Shown here one piece after another: positions 34,365-49,135 of a DNA stretch of 64,000 nucleotides. Source of the DNA: Lates calcarifer (lineage: Eukaryota > Chordata > Actinopteri > Centropomidae). Below the pieces are notes generated by a model that was given only the letters and a program-made list of their open reading frames with translations, was not told the origin of the DNA and did not search any database. The stretch is taken from NCBI RefSeq assembly GCF_001640805.2, contig NC_066843.1, positions 11,822,036-11,886,035 on the forward strand, written 5' to 3'. Each line of letters starts with the position of its first letter. Within the stretch, counting starts at the first letter, position 1. The translations under genes and the position numbers were made by a program.

Positions 34365-37300
34365 AAGTATTAGTTTCTACCAGTCTGTTCTAACATTATC
34401 AACTATCAAGTCTGGTTTCAGAGTTATTTCATTAATTAGCAGCATGGATTTTGTGCTCCCTCTTGTTAAGTTTGATGTTCTGATGTCTGTGTATTCACAA
34501 GTTTTCCCAAAACACTTAGTGAGGAAGAAGTATTGAACTAGTTTATATGAAAATGTGGGTACAGCCTTGTATGAAGGCTGCAAACAATACCCAAGCCCTC
34601 AGAGTTACTGTCAGTTTCCAATAGCGGCTGATGTTGGCTCTCCTGTGGCCCAGAAAGCATTTATTTCATAGACAGCCCATACAAAAGATACTGTAAGGCT
34701 TTTTTAAGAGGATGCTTTCAACATCCCACAAGTCTAAAAACTATCTGAATGCTCTTTGAATTATGAAAATGTGAATCACAAAACCTGGTGATAGAGGAAA
34801 AAAGAGGGTTAAGTGGAGCACTTGCTGCATTATCACATCTTGTTCCTCTCACAGTGCAACTTTTTCCCTATAAAAATATCAAAATATGTGAGAGCATTGC
34901 AGGTTTCTTGATGCATTAACCTCTAAAGGTTATGTTAAAATGGCTGGTGGTTAGGTTACGCTTCTGTGGTTTCATTTCTTTAAGTGTACGCTTGAAGTTT
35001 AAAAAGTGCTCCTCCAGTGCTGCAGACTCACTCCTGCCTCATTTCTTATCAAGAGCACAAGTGCATATACTACCTTTAATTACTATAACCGCCTGGAGTG
35101 GAATATGATAACTCCACAATATAATCTGATTCATTCTAAAAGTCCATTTGCATGTACGCCAAAATACATACTGCCCATACATTCTCCAGCTATTTGCTAC
35201 AGCTTCTATTCATTAATATGAAAATGGCTTTCCAGAATAAGGAAACTGTGAACCTAAAGACTGGTTTTAAACAGAATATGAGCTTAACAAGCTGAATACC
35301 AATGGTACTAACTTCATTCTGGGCTTAGCAGTGATTCTTTTCATATGACAAGATAATGTCCATTCATAGTCAGAACAAAGCTCAGGCAGCTAATAAAACA
35401 TTAATATTAGCCAATACAAGATTGTTCTGCTTACACAGAGCCGCTTTTGGAATTCAAATCAAGGAAATGTCATTTGGATGAATTATCTCGGCCATTTACA
35501 TGGCATGTATTGCCCAGTTTTAATAATGAAAAAAACTGTAATATGCTTATCTTCTTTTCTCAGTGGCTCTATCTGATTTGGCATGTATCGGTTGTATGTT
35601 AGATCTTTCCTTTATGAGGTTTTAAACTGAATGAATAAATCAGCAAAGGCGTGGTTTGAATTTCAAAATGTTGTGTTAGAAAAACTGAATGGGTCTTTAT
35701 TTCCTCGGGTCACATAAAGTGTATTTTTCTTAATTAGACACTACAGCTTTTTTGTGATCAGATGTGAGAGACATTTGTCAACTTAGTGTAAATCTGAACT
35801 CAATCAGATTTTACAGCACCACGGGATCTTGGCTTTCTTGTTGCATTGAGGCTGTTACAAATTGAGGTTTGCATTCACTGTGACTGATTCATACCCTCAG
35901 AGAGCAGCAGCAGCTTGGTTCATGATATCGCCAAAAACAAAAACAACACACAAACTTTGAGCGCTCAAAAATAAACAGTGAAATATGCCCCCAAAACTTG
36001 TTTAGATCCAAAGAGAAACTGCTGTGTTGATCCAGAAGAGGCAGTTTCAAATAGCATTGGAACTGTTGAATATTTCATAGCCAACACAATTTCTGCCGAA
36101 TGCAAGCACTAATGAGGAACAATTGAAATCAAAGCATTCCAACAGACGACAGAGACAACACACAATGAGGAGCTGCTTTCTGCAACAAACCCCCTGAGTG
36201 GCTTCAGCAGCAGCCTCAGTGAGGGAACAGAGACAAGCTCGTCCTCCGCAAAATTGTATTCATTCTTTATAGTGAGAATGATATATAGCACACTGTGCAC
36301 ACTGTTAAAACTGTTAAAAACAGACATTATTTGGGAATTTCAACCAGTAATAATGAGTTTTTAGTAATATGTCGTACTAGCCTGGTATGATATTCATTAT
36401 ACTTGAAACCAAGTGAATATCTTAATTTGTCTGAAAGTGACAATGCCCCCCTACTCTTATAATTTAATAACAGTGAGTCAACAGCATCTAGAACAGTTTG
36501 GTTGGATACAATTCTTTGACAAAAATAGAGAAGTAGGCACTATATTGAGATGGAAACAACAGGGTGAAAACTAAAAACACTGTGGACATGGCTGTGGATG
36601 TCTGCCAATGTTTTTTCTAAGTTCTAAGAAAGCAGTGAAATCTAAGTTGACAAAGGATGCGTTGCCCTTTGCACCGTGCCTCCAAATGTGATAGAATATT
36701 GAGTGTGATTTATACAAAGGCTCTGAATTGATTTTTATTCAGGCAAGTGTTAAGCAAGGTTAACCTGACAAACACTGCATTGAATATTTGCACACATAGC
36801 GCAAGGTCCTTGATGTTAAAGGACAATTTAGCTCCATGGTGAGAAAGACAAAACACATCCGTGTTTGGTTGTGAGGGGGGAATGGGGCGACAGACAGAGA
36901 GGCGATGAGAAGCATCTGTCCTCCATGGTGTAAATGTCAGGTATCGGGGATGGATTTCCTGTTATGGAGGCCATTACTGATTTGCTTTCACTTCCTGGCA
37001 GCTGTCCTCCACAGAGGCATTTTAAAGTAAATGCTCATGTGCTGCCCGCCTCTAGACACACACACTGCGCGGCTTATTTACTCCGATCTCCAATATTCTT
37101 TCCCAGACAGGTACTGTATAAATAATGAGACTGTGTTGTGTGAGATGAAGGTATTATGTGGATGTGTGGGCTTCAGGGAGATATGAAATGAAAGTATTGA
37201 ATGCCAGATATTTGATTGAGCGATGGCCTGAGGGAATTCTTATTCTTTTCATTTTTATGTATAAGAAAAATAAATATACAGAGACACACTGGTGTAGTCG

Positions 37301-38830
37301 CTGTCATTGTCTTTGGCACTGACCTGATTACATGGGGTATAATATTTTTATTTAAATTTGTGATCAAATACTATTCAAGAAACTTGATTTCCCTTAGGTA
37401 AAAGTGCACTAGGTGTGGTTTTTCATCTTCTTTTCAAGGTAACACTATTTCTATACATATGAGTTCCTATAAAGCTTCCTATAATCCATCTATTGTCAAT
37501 CATAATTTGTGTCAAACAAAACATTTGAACCAGTTCTGTTAAATTCCAGAGAGAAATTGAAAAAGCTAATATGGTATTATCATACGGTCTTTGTTCCAAC
37601 TGAAACTACTGTGTTATTGTACAGTGTTATAACTAGTCACTGCACAAACACTCACTGCAAGGCATCACCCTCAAATGTGCTTTAGGAGGAACTGTGACCA
37701 CCACAGGAAATTTAATGAGGGCCCATTGGTTTGTTCCTCCTAAGTCTTGACAAATGTCTCTTTGTTGCAAATTTAAACTTGATAAAACAGCATGTGTATC
37801 TAAAGAGGACATCCACTTGTTCCACCCCTGCACTGAAACTGCATGAAATGATGGAGCCATGGTTATATACAACAGGCAAATGAAAGGTGTGGATGTACAA
37901 TATGCACCTACGTGTGAGGGAAAATGGCGCAATCTCAGGATAACTGACTCATCGCTGAGCACTGTGTGTGGGGAGTGATGCTTTAACATCAAAGTCTTTT
38001 GTATGCAGGCTAGGCAAACCCAGCAATAGCTACCTTTACAATGGCTGCATTTTGCTTCCTAAATAATACAAATCTGTTAGGACAGGACAACGTGAGCTAC
38101 TTTGAAAATAGAATAATAACGAATTCTGGATGAAAAAGGTACCTCTGAGAGACAACATGACGCAGAGGCAGCTTTTCTAAAGAGAGAGTTTCCAACAAAA
38201 GTCGACAACAGAAATGAGAAAGAAAGTGTGAAAAAAGTGCCACTATGTTTTGAAGGGATGATGCAAAGCCAGCTAAAAAAGGCAACCGCTGGACTGTATG
38301 GATGTAAACCACATCTTAGTCTGTCATCAGACAATTGCTACAGTTAGTGAATGTTTACTTTTCCAGTAACTCCACAAAGTCTGCACATTTGATAAAATGT
38401 GTATGTCATTGAAAAGTATTTTCTGTACACTATCGGGAATCTTTTGTTTTGTTTAGTCTGTTTGATCATCTTCAGTGGCTTTGGAAAGTGTTTTTGTGCA
38501 TCTGGTATTGTCATTCTTTTAAATCATAGTTTCTGTTTCTGCTGCAAAGCCCTTAAGCACTTTGGGTCAGAAAAGGTTCATGGAAATGACTGGTTACTGT
38601 GGGTGTTGGCACAGTCTCTGAAATGTCATGTGGTCCCAGAGGACAAGATGTAGGTTAAGTGGTCACCCTAGAGATCTAACCACAGGAGAACAGAGTGCTT
38701 TGGAGGTTAAAGTCTCAAGGTTGTAGCATCTGACAGCGTCCTCTCTGGGTACAGCTGAGGAGCCTGTGAGCATGTGCTTGTGCTAAAACCAGTAGTTAAC
38801 ATTCACATACATACACAGTTAACATTCACA

Positions 38831-38857
38831 AACACACACATACACACACACACACAC
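38831..38857. repeat. (AC)n microsatellite with one interruption
   Basis: About 13 AC/CA units with a single ATAC break, preceded by a duplicated AGTTAACATTCACA phrase (ending near 38793 and 38829). Confidence 0.93.
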
Positions 38858-40897
38858 GACAAAGAAAAGAATAATGCTGTATATAAGATTCTGTCTCTAT
38901 TTTCATTTCTAGTTGTATCAGATTCAGTTTGAGTGCCCCAGAAAATTGTGTATATAGTCTGATGTATGCATTTTTATGATATATATATATATTTTTTACA
39001 TATAGCTCCTGAATGAGGTGTGAGTACAGTACAGCAGAGAAGACGGTACTTTTTTATTGCTACAAATTGAACCACGCCCCTCAAACTATTTGAGCATGTC
39101 CCTGCTGATATAAGGTATAGAAGATATGGGAGAAAAAGCAAAAATAAAGGGAAGGTAGCTGTCATGTTTGCTAATGTGTGAAAGAGAGATAGCAGGATGT
39201 ACTATTTGCATATGTGTGTGCGTCTGCAGTATGTCATGCAAGCGCAAGTGAAGGTGTTTGTGGATATGGAGCAGTAACTGAGGAACACACACTGATTGCA
39301 GCATGGCTCAGGGGGATACTGAGTTGGAAAAGGACTTGCTGTATTCCCATTTAATGCCTATCTGACGGCGCCTTCATTTAGCCGGAGTGTTTAAGCTCCC
39401 TTGTGGGTGTGTTAAGGTCAACACAGTCCCTTTTTACATGAGCTGCCCTCTGTGTGCCTCTCTCCTCTGCCTCAAGTGGTTGGCAGAGATACACAGCAAG
39501 CTTCCACAAAGGCTGTTTCAGAAGAGCTTTCTGAAATAGAACCTGAGCGTACCGAACTGTCATCTTATTTTAAGCGAGAAACACCTGAGCAATGAAAAGA
39601 ACTAAATCCATCCTGCCAGTTAGACAATGTTTCCACGGAGGCAAGTGAAATGGTTAAGACATGGAACCATTATAACGTAAGGATGTGATTCGCAGTCAAA
39701 CATCATTTAAAATGTGTGAAAACCATGCTTATGTAACTAACCTTGTGCTGAAGAGGTTTCATTCACAGGGTGTTTGTGTGTTTGATAGCATTTGTGTGCA
39801 AGTCTAGGTGTCAATTTTACACTTTCTGGGTATTTCAATAACAGGAAAATACTGTATGCTAAGTCTCACTCTCCATCATGCTCTCTATTATATGTGCTAG
39901 TTCAATCTTACAGTATTACAGAGATTCTTTTGAACAGGAAGAATTTCACTTTGAAAGGATTCATTGTTGCAAGCATGTTTCTCTGTAACATTTTCAATTT
40001 AGGCATTTAAACTTTTCATGGTGTGTTTTTTCTTCTTCCAACAGTGACTGAATGTAATTGCAGTCTGTAATTGCCTCTCTATGTGGCAGTTTTCATTTTT
40101 AGGTTCATTTTGGAGACCGCCAAACCTGCTCTGGATTCAAGCAGTCAAATTCATGTGCTGGAGGGATTTATGGAAACATGCATACAGTCCATTGTTATAC
40201 TGCTTTTAATCTTATCTCATTGACATCAGCTTCATGGTTTACTGTTCACTCATCTAACACTATGCCAGAACTGTAATCAATGTAATGTACTGCTAATGTA
40301 AATCCAAGAATTCCTACTGCCACTGCTTCACAATAAATGCATTCAAACATCACAGGAAATTGTATTTGTCACTAATTACTGCACCACTTTGCTGTAGTAA
40401 AAAACTGCATTTGCTGTTACCACAATAACCATGGGTGTCACCACATACACCAAATCTGAATTCTCAAGGAATAATAACAATAATTACTTTAAAGTGTCTT
40501 TAAAGCAACAATTGTTACACTATTTAGAAAAAATATGAAGTGAAAACATACATCTTCAACATATAACGTAATCTGACAATACAGGTGAGTTAAAAGGTTA
40601 TGTAACTTACTGATAATAAAACAGAATTAATGTTTAGTTTTATAATGTGGAAATAAACATGTAATTATATACAATGCTTTCAAGAGTAGTTATAAACTAA
40701 GTGCATGCACTAAAAAGTTTACTCTGCTTCTGGTCTGAAGATAGCTCAACATTTTAGATCCACAGAGGTGATTTGGTATTGATCTTCACATTTAGCTTTG
40801 GGAGTTATTGCCAAAAAAATATCTCGCATGGTATTACAATGAATCTTATATATAGGCAGCAGAAAGTCAGAGACTTTATCTTTTTTGATGGCCATTC

Positions 40898-40915
40898 AAA
40901 AAAAAAAAAAAAAAA
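40898..40915. repeat. Poly(A) run of 18
   Basis: A pure A run. No retroelement body is recognised upstream. Confidence 0.93.
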
Positions 40916-42293
40916 CCCAACATATCTTGTATATTCATAGCCATAACTCTCTGAAATTGTCCTAAAAATAGGAATGGTTGAATGGGACATTTTTCTATGT
41001 TGATAAGATGCAAATGGCTTCATGTACAGCACTTGCAGATCTTAAGGTGAAGATTTAAGGTAAATGCTGTGGGAGGATTTCAGCGCATTCCTACAAAAAT
41101 AGCATGCATCCTTTGTGTCTGTTTGAGACAACCATCAGCACCAAGTATTTGACTGGTGGCTTGCTCTCGAAAAAGGAAAAGATGAAAATTGCTGGGTGTC
41201 CTGGCACATACTATTTGAAAATTCATTTGATATTTTTCATACCTCCTGAATTAATACATCAGTCACCCCATTGTGAGTGGTGGTGTGATTTTTGTAAGCT
41301 ACAGTAAAAATCTATTTTCCATCCAGTGAACCTTTAATATACTGAAAAAGTATGGATCTCTCATTTTTTTAAGTTTAAGCTTTTAATGGTGTCATGTGAA
41401 TCCCTGTGTAACCGCAAATCCTCTCATTATAACAACCATCAAACATTTCAACCTTTGAAGTGAACTTTCGAAATCCCATCTGCTCAGTTATTCTAAGTGT
41501 AAAAGCAGCCGCAGCAGAGGCTGTCTGTAAACTGCAATATGATTCAGAAATTGCAGAAGATTGCACTATCCCACTACAACTGCACTTGAGACTTTGAGCC
41601 GACGAGGTACTTGAAGTTTCCCTGGGCTGGCAGAGAGAAAGGAAGAGACACAGACGGCTTGTAAGTTCTATCAGTGTGTCAGTGTCTGGCTCAGAACTGG
41701 AGGTCCTTATGTCTCTGTTGTCCCTTGAGATATGTGTTGCCCTTCTCTGCCATTTGCTTCCAATATTCCTACAGGAAGACTATGGGGCTTTAATGGTTCA
41801 CTGAGATACACAGCTAACTCCAGTTTTTCCCTGCTCAAACTCTTTCTCACTTTTTAATATTTGTTGGTGTCTCTTTTTTCAACAGTTCCTTCTAAATTCT
41901 TGTTAGTCTTTATTTAATTATTTGTCTTTCAGTGTTGCATGTGAGATGCTTGCCTGCAGCATCTGAAAACAACACAAGGTCTCATGTAGGATACAGCATC
42001 CTGCATGCTTTGTAGATCAAACTGGGAGCTCTGCTCTGCAGAACTGTCATTGTTTCTACTGCAATTATCCTCCCAGAAAAGGTGAAAATCCCAGTGAGGC
42101 CCCAGAGGGTGTCAGTGGGAGCCTCCCATGTCAATGGGAAGTCAGGCATTATGTGGTTCTTGTCTTAAACTCAAACCCCAATATTTACTTAACACTAACC
42201 TCTTGCGTGTGAATTCAAATGATGGACCTGGCCAGTGCTGATCATCTCTTGGACAGTGATGGCACTGAGAAATTATGCTGCAGTACACTGGTG

Positions 42294-42395
42294 CTCTGTC
42301 CAGGGTGTGCCCCACCACTTGCCCAATGTCAACTGGGATTGACTCCAGCCTCTCTCTACCCCTAAGGATAAGCAGTATAGATAACGGATGGGCGA
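42294..42395 (+). mobile_element. L2/Maui-type LINE 3'-tail fragment
   Basis: Reads TGTCCAGGGTGTGCCCCACC, ACTTGCCCAATGTCAACTGG, GATTGACTCCAGCCTCTC, then CCTAAGGATAAGCAGTATAG and ATAACGGATGG. This is the same tail seen in reverse at 32366 and 33712, here in + orientation. The 150-codon minus-strand ORF that spans it (42142-42594) is a chance ORF running through the repeat. Confidence 0.88.
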
Positions 42396-42984
42396 TATTG
42401 TACTGCAGTAAAAATTCCTTCCATGAGTCATTTATGTAATCATGTGTTGCCAAACCCTGCAACATCCCTGCAATGCTCTTTGTTGTGATAAAAGGGAGGT
42501 CAAATATGTCAAAAGGAAAGTAAATTCTGATCTGCAACATAATGTCCTTACCTGTAGCAGTTTGAAGTGACTCAAGGATTTCAAGATGTGCCATTTGATG
42601 GCATGCTTGAAATCAGTTATTACACCAACAAGATATGGCCCTTCAAAAAAGAGCCATTGAACTGAACTATTTACAGCACATTCACTTTTAAAAGGAATGT
42701 GAAGCTATAGAACCTAGCCATGCTTGTAATGCACTAGGATTAGGACAGAAGACTGACTGACTGCTCACTATATGGAATGAACTATTATGATCTTGGCATT
42801 TAAGTGTACTGAAGTGGTTTTTCTATAATGTAGAAGCAACCTGTTGATTTTCCATCTCGCAGAAATTATGTTTATATAATATGAAACTGTTTTCCCATTT
42901 ACATTGTGGTGGCAAATGTAATAGCTGGCTGGATTTATTTTACATTAATGAACTGCACCAGAAGCATAGGGCGGTGGTTGGGCA
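42396..42984. other. Non-coding sequence, no gene seen
   Basis: No feature. On the minus strand, a perfect-looking donor (CTACAG|GTAAGG) ends at 42555, but the matching acceptor is weak. Confidence 0.5.
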
Positions 42985-43230
42985 TATGAAGTGCAGGACT
43001 GTGACACTACATAGCGGGGTTTGCATCCACAGTGCTGTATGTGGTTACATTTAGGCAACAAAAGAATAGGGGTAGGTGGTAGCTTTGGTTAAACATCAGT
43101 AAACACATGTCAAGTCACTGTGGACTTTTTTTGTATTAAATCAGACTACAATCTTTCCCTAACCTTAACCGACTGCTGTGAGTGCCCAAACATAACCATA
43201 AAAAAGTGCTGTAGTTTCTACTAAGTGGAT
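42985..43230 (-). mobile_element. Copy of the 'CCTAAACCTAACCA' repeat family, minus orientation
   Basis: Contains GAAGTGCAGGACTGTGACAC, TACATAGCGGGGTTTGCATC and GTGGTTACATTTAGGCAACA, followed by segments reading CCCTAACCTTAACCGACTGC and CCCAAACATAACCATAAAAA on the + strand. I recall the phrase ATTTAGGCAACAAAA as the reverse form of the family's tail; part of this copy also appears rearranged. Non-coding. Confidence 0.5.
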
Positions 43231-44189
43231 ACTGTACTGCAAGATCAGCGGGAAAAAACAATTGTTGTCAGTGAATTCATCACTGATAAATTCCATATTG
43301 ACATTTTTGACTTGCCAAATATGTAAATTACCATTAATTAAAATGCAATCGGATCACAATTATGTTTACTTCAAATTTGTATTTGTTACTGAAGATATGT
43401 TGTAGTTTGTTGTACATAAATATAATACATATAAGAGAATTATATATAAACGGAATTTCTGGGAGACAGGATTGATATAAATAATATTAAAGAAACCTAA
43501 CCAGATATCTACCATGATTTCAGCATTCAGTAAAGGTACACAGACAGTCACAAAAAAGAGTTTCAATGCAAATGAGAGCTTTGATCCCTTCATGAAATCA
43601 TTACCGTTTCTCTGGAATCTCTCACTGCACTGCAAAAACATCTCAGTGCCACATACTGACGTGTCCTCAAAATGTCCTTGTATATGTATACCTGCTGCTT
43701 CCTGGTTAGGGAACATCCCGCTGCATTTACACTTTCCTTCAGAATACAGTGAAGGTTCTGGAACATTCAGATAAGGATTCTAATTTTGCGAGCCAGTGCA
43801 CTTTGTGTCGACCACTAATGGCTAATGGAGTAAATAATTATAAAGCTACCCTGCGATAAATCTGATTAGTTTCTCTCTCTCTCTGACTGCACTGAAGTGG
43901 AGGCCGAGGGAGTATAGGTCTGTTTTGCTATAATTATACAAACTGCAGCTTAATGCTAATCCATGGACTATTTTAGAGAATCAGACAGTGCACTGTCACT
44001 AGGAGCAAAACCCATACCTGTGTTTGCAATCCAGAGTTTACTGTGGATCATTTTCTGGGTGCACAGAACCTTGAAAAATACTTTAGAGCCTAAATTAAAA
44101 AATCTAAATATCATTACTACTGTACTAAGAACAACTGATAAAAATCAATAAGAAGGTATTGTAAATTAAAGCATGTAGTCTCATTTTAC
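43231..44189. other. Non-coding sequence, no gene seen
   Basis: No supported exon. Positions 43800-43870 (GACCACTAATGGCTAATGG, TAAATAATTATAAAGC) are dense in homeodomain cores. Confidence 0.5.
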
Positions 44190-44395
44190 TTAAAGCTGCG
44201 CTAATCAATATTTTTATATTAACTTGAGGTTAAATAACTTTGTGTAATGTGAAACGTGACAAACCCACAGAGAGTTATCATCACCTCTCAGTTCAACAGA
44301 GTATTTTAGCATCTTTCAGCTCATTGTCTTTGTATTAGGGTCCACAGCTTTACTTTTTTGCGGCACATAGTATAGGATCCAACTGTTCAGGTAAG
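44190..44395 (+). mobile_element. Probable percomorph interspersed repeat, unclassified
   Basis: TAAAGCTGCGCTAATCAATA, TTTGTGTAATGTGAAACGTG, ACAAACCCACAGAGAGTTAT, CATCTTTCAGCTCATTGTCT and CACAGCTTTACTTTTTTGCG are phrases I remember as a common fish repeat. It is non-coding and its edges are uncertain. Confidence 0.45.
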
Positions 44396-46209
44396 AGAGG
44401 CATTGCTAATGCACAAATCACAATCAACACACACAGCACAGAAAATACTACTGAGAAACACTGGAGATTTTGACATGTAGTCATCCTTCCTTCTCATGGA
44501 CATTTAAGCATCACATCAATTTGTCATCATTATTTACAGAAATATCAAATATGATGTAAACCTTTTTCTCTACACTGCCAAACAGGGCTGCAGCGTGGGG
44601 TTGAGTTCAGCCCTGAAATGTCGAGAAAGCACAGGTATTGAACTGCTTCTGGGAGGCTCACAAAGTGATGTGAGTCATCAGCCTCGGCTCAGTGGCCAAG
44701 CTGCCCGCAGTCAGACCGGGATCACTTTCCTTCCATCAGCAGGATGTTAAAGAGTCAGAACCCTGAGAGGTCTGCAAAGTGAGGTCTGAAAGAAGGGGTA
44801 TCAGTGCAGTTTAACGGTGCATGGTATGGGGTAAAATTTGTTATTTACTCTGGAGCTATTACTATCTGGATTTGTCTGGTTGGGTTTGAATGAAAACCAG
44901 GCTGATATGGACTTGTACCTGAAACTTTGCCGTTGTCAGTAATGGATCAGCAATTTTACTTCTCATTATTGAAAGGAAATATAATTATGATAATGCACCG
45001 TTTGCTCTAATGCAGTTCTTAAATGTAATAAAGTAAGTTTAAAGTCCTTATGTCTTGATACGGGATCCTTTCATCTTCTTGGGTATGTGTTATGTTTTAA
45101 AGAAAAGAACACACGTATTAATAGTGATTAATATAGAAAATAAAGCAGCATCATCTTTCGAAAGTTTGTAATTTTTAAAGTAAAAAGTATTAGATGGCAA
45201 TAGCTGGAGTATAGGCACTTGCACTCGACATACATCATCAAATGGCAGGGCTTCAGATAATGAACTTATTTTTTTGGTATTTCCCATCTTTGTTGTCAGC
45301 TTCGGTAACAGTCCTACATCATTGGTCTAGGTCTTTACATTTAAGGTTGCTCCAATTGTTGAGCTGTCACTTTATGTGCCGATAAAGTATGACAAAGTTT
45401 CCTCAAATGGAGCACTTGTCTCTCACGTTTAAACCTTCCCACTTCTGATATCACTTAAAACAATAGCATGAGGCATGGTTAGCTATATGTAACTCAGCCA
45501 ACCCAACTGTGTTTGTTTTGGTAAGGGGGCTCTCTGTTCCTAAAAGACTTCCATATGTTTGGTTAGAGACAGCTTCATTTATTTATATTTATGTTACCCA
45601 GCCCTAACAGATAGCTTTGTCATTCCAAATAAGTAATAGCTAAGATTCATCTTTTCTGATTGGTGCTTAGCTACTAAATAAACAGTCCAGTGACAGTACC
45701 ATGTTAAGTGTTAACTACTCCTATTCTAACCAGGACCACGGACAGAGATGTATGTATGATATCGCTGTATATGTTCAATCTACTCTAGGTTCATTCTAAA
45801 AGTCCACCGTAGAGTCAGAGAAAAGGTAGCTGTTAGCTGTAAAAGCCACAAATCCTAAAGGACATATCTCCCTTCCCCCATATTTTTGCTCTGCTCATTT
45901 CCTCATTTAGGGCCCTGCAGGAGTAGTGCACACACCCCACTTACTAACCACTTTCTCATCAAAGTACCAAACTGCACGGATCGACTCTACTTAGAGGAGT
46001 CAAGTGGAGTCTATATTTCAAAGGGGGAACAGCGTTGTAGCTGAGGCAATTACAAACAAGCTTTCTCCCCCTGAAGATCTGCCAACGAGTTACACCTCTG
46101 TCAGCAGTTTTCTTCAGGGCTACTGTTGAAGCAATGCAACACTTTACAGTCTGATTTACCTTATTATGGTAATGACCAAAGTTTGTCTACCTGCCTTGAG
46201 GGTGAAGGG

Positions 46210-46240
46210 AAAAAAAAGAAAGAAAGAAAAAAAAAACAAA
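46210..46240. repeat. A-rich (GAAA)n tract
   Basis: A-run with regularly placed G (AAAGAAAGAAAGAAAAAA-type), ending in ACAAAC. Confidence 0.92.
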
Positions 46241-49111
46241 CTTGCCAAGTATTTATCCAGTGTAATCAAGGAGGCATCACTTGAAAGGATCAAAGACGTC
46301 CTGAAGTGGGGGAACAATGGAGTTTTCAAAGAGCAGGCGGGAGAAAACTGGGTAGAGGAGAAACACTGCAGTCTAACTTCCACTGCCCCCAAGCAGTAGA
46401 ATAAAGCGAAACAGTGGGGAGGGATTATTAATTCACTGTGGTGGATCGCCAGTGTTTATCTCTTTTTAGCGTGGCCCGACATGTTACTCCCACCTGCAGC
46501 TAGAAGTTTGCTTGTTTGGCATTCTTGGTACACTGAGCACAATAGATTACTTGGAAAGTCAGAGTGAGATGGATGATATTTAGTGGAAAATGTAGGCATA
46601 TAAGTAAAATTTATGTTAGCAAAGAATATACTGGTGGAGGAGGAATATGTTCACTCTGTTCAGACCATATCCTTACTAGCTTATCCATCAAACATTATGG
46701 AAACAAAGAAAGCATTGTGAACTGTTATTTAAAAATATATTTGACATTATAGCTAAAACAAAATTATTCAGCAACTATTTTTAATCAATTATTTCAATCA
46801 TTTTTAAGCAGAAATGCACAAAATGTGGTTGTGATTTGAGGGATTTGGGAAACTATGATGAGGATTTTTGCCATTTTCTGCCATTTTTTAGTCAGGGAAG
46901 CAGTGGAAGACAATCCTGTACAATTAATTGAGCAGAAAATATGGGGGCTTGTCAGTCAGAGGTACAATGAACCATCGTTTGCATAATGACATTGACTGGC
47001 CTTAGGACAGCCACTGGACATGAACATTCATTACTCGATATTTTTCATACCAAGAAAATCAACAGAGGTCAAAAGGTCACCTCACTGTTATTCAACCACA
47101 CACACACACACTGCCCACACACTTATAGATTAAAGCTTGTTTGTAGTCATCTCTTATACTGTAGTCCAAGTATACTGATAAATAGAGACATAAAACAACA
47201 AAAAGTAAAGAAGTAAAATAAATGATAGTACACTATTGTAGCTGGTGTTTCCACCTACACCTGCATACAGTATGTGCAGTAATAAAAGTGCAAGATTTCC
47301 CAAGATAATATTGCTGAAAAAAAAAATGTGATGGCTGCATCTGCATGTGAACCTTCCTTCCCCTTTCCTCCCTCAGTCTGATGACTCCCTGTTGGGAAAT
47401 GTGTGGCTTTTCAGATGGTTTTGTATTGCAATCCACCGAGAGAGGAGAGACATTTACTCTGACACCGCTGGTATTTTCTGATTACTAATTCATAGGGATG
47501 GATCAGGCAGTGCATTTGTTGAGTGTGAGGGTGTGCATTTTTTGAGTGTATATAACATGCCGGCATGCGTGCACACACAGACGTGTGTTTGAGTTATTTG
47601 TCTATTTAACAGTTGACTGTTTGCAGTAGTGTTACCAGTCCATAATCCTGATAAACAGCAGTTGCAGAGAAGGGAAAATAATTTACCCTCTTCCCTCAAA
47701 TTCCTCTTCACTTCAGTCAACTTTTTTCCACCTAAAACTGAAACTGACTGACTGCATTCACAGTTGTCACACTCCAAAAATGGTCATGCAAATGAGGAAT
47801 AGACTGGGGACTCAACAGTGCCTTTGTCAAATTTACATATTGTTAAGAGTTCACAACAACTTATAGGCAGGGTAACATCAAGGACATGAAGCCTCACTGC
47901 AGTCAAGTTGAAACTGATGCTCTTGACAAGACTGACAGCTCACAGTAGCCCCTCTCTGGGTCTTGGGACAACTGGGCAGTATTTTGGTGCTGTATTTTAT
48001 TTGAACATGTTTACACCAAGACGACTGTGGTTTATCTTTGATTAAAATACCAAAAATATGAGGACTACTCTGTGAATACTGTCTATCCAAGAGTTTTCTT
48101 ATGAGTTGGTACTTTAAACTCAGGCAAATCAAATGTGTATTTTAACCATGTGAACAAAGAGAGGCAGAGAGATAAAGTAGAAAGAGCCTCAACTAAACCC
48201 ACAGAGAAGCTTATTGGAATCATTGATCATTGCGTGGTGCCCTAATTGCTGAGGATAATAAAGAATTGATTGAGGCAGTCGAGGGAAAACACATAAACTG
48301 CATGCCAGTGGTCTCTATGCATGTGCCGAAGCACACTGAACATTTTTTTCCTTGATTGCTTTTTTTCTGCACATTGAACAAAGCGACTGCTGATACTGGA
48401 TGATTCTGGAAAACACTGGATTATATTCAGTGAAAAAGTTTTTGGACATTCAGTTTTTAACGGATCATTACTACAATATTTGTGCATTGCTGCTACTATA
48501 TGGTTACATTTAGATTAATTTCAGGCAAGATCAGTTCTAGGGGAATTTCAATCGCTCTTCCAAAGAGGAACTTCCTGGTTTCTGGATTGCTGATCCTTGC
48601 TGCAATGTCAGCATCTTCTATCCTGCTTGTCAATGACTCTGTACACAAGGATTTTCCACTCCTACCAAAGCTGCACCAGATCTTGGACTTGCGACTTTGG
48701 ATGCAGAGTCCAGTTTGTGCTGAGATGATTGTAATGTTATTGGTCCTTCCTTGTGTTTACTGATGAGTATGAGACAGTAGCACCAGGTCATCTAAGTCTA
48801 GATAATCAAATTGTCTTCAAAGCTGTCTTCACTCATTTCTCCAGTGTGCATATGTCTTCATGAGTCAGTCTAATATTGTCTCTCTAAATGCATATTTATT
48901 GAATATGTTTCTTCAACTCTTAAATATCAGTATAGTTACTGGCCTCAAAAATCCAGTATTAGTCAAGCTCTAGTTGTTTTTCTTAGCTATTTGAGGACAT
49001 ATGGGTCTGTTTTTTAGTTTTAAAATAATTATATTTGATAAATATAGAGATCTGGGAACATTCAGTAGATATCTTCCCCTCTGTGTGCACAGTTGATCTC
49101 TAAAGGATGTT

Positions 49112-49135
49112 AAAAAAAAAAAAAAAAAAAAAAAA
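49112..49135. repeat. Poly(A) run of 24
   Basis: The longest homopolymer in the window. It is a plausible retroposon tail, but no body is recognised on its 5' side. Confidence 0.95.

Larger units (their letters stand above)
34365..42293. other. Long non-coding stretch, no gene seen
   Basis: No supported exon. Positions 35400-35580 (ATTAGCCAATACAAGATTG, AATTATCTCGGCCATTTACA and onward) and 40040-40180 (GTAATTGCAGTCTGTAATTGC) have the composition of conserved non-coding elements. A CA-rich microsatellite lies at 38831 and a poly(A) at 40898. The minus-strand ORF of 119 codons at 37633-37992 has no domain. Confidence 0.5.

Noticed and set aside
42142..42594. 150-codon minus-strand ORF
   Set aside because: It runs across an L2/Maui LINE tail (42294-42395) and has no domain; the apparent donor inside it lacks a good acceptor.
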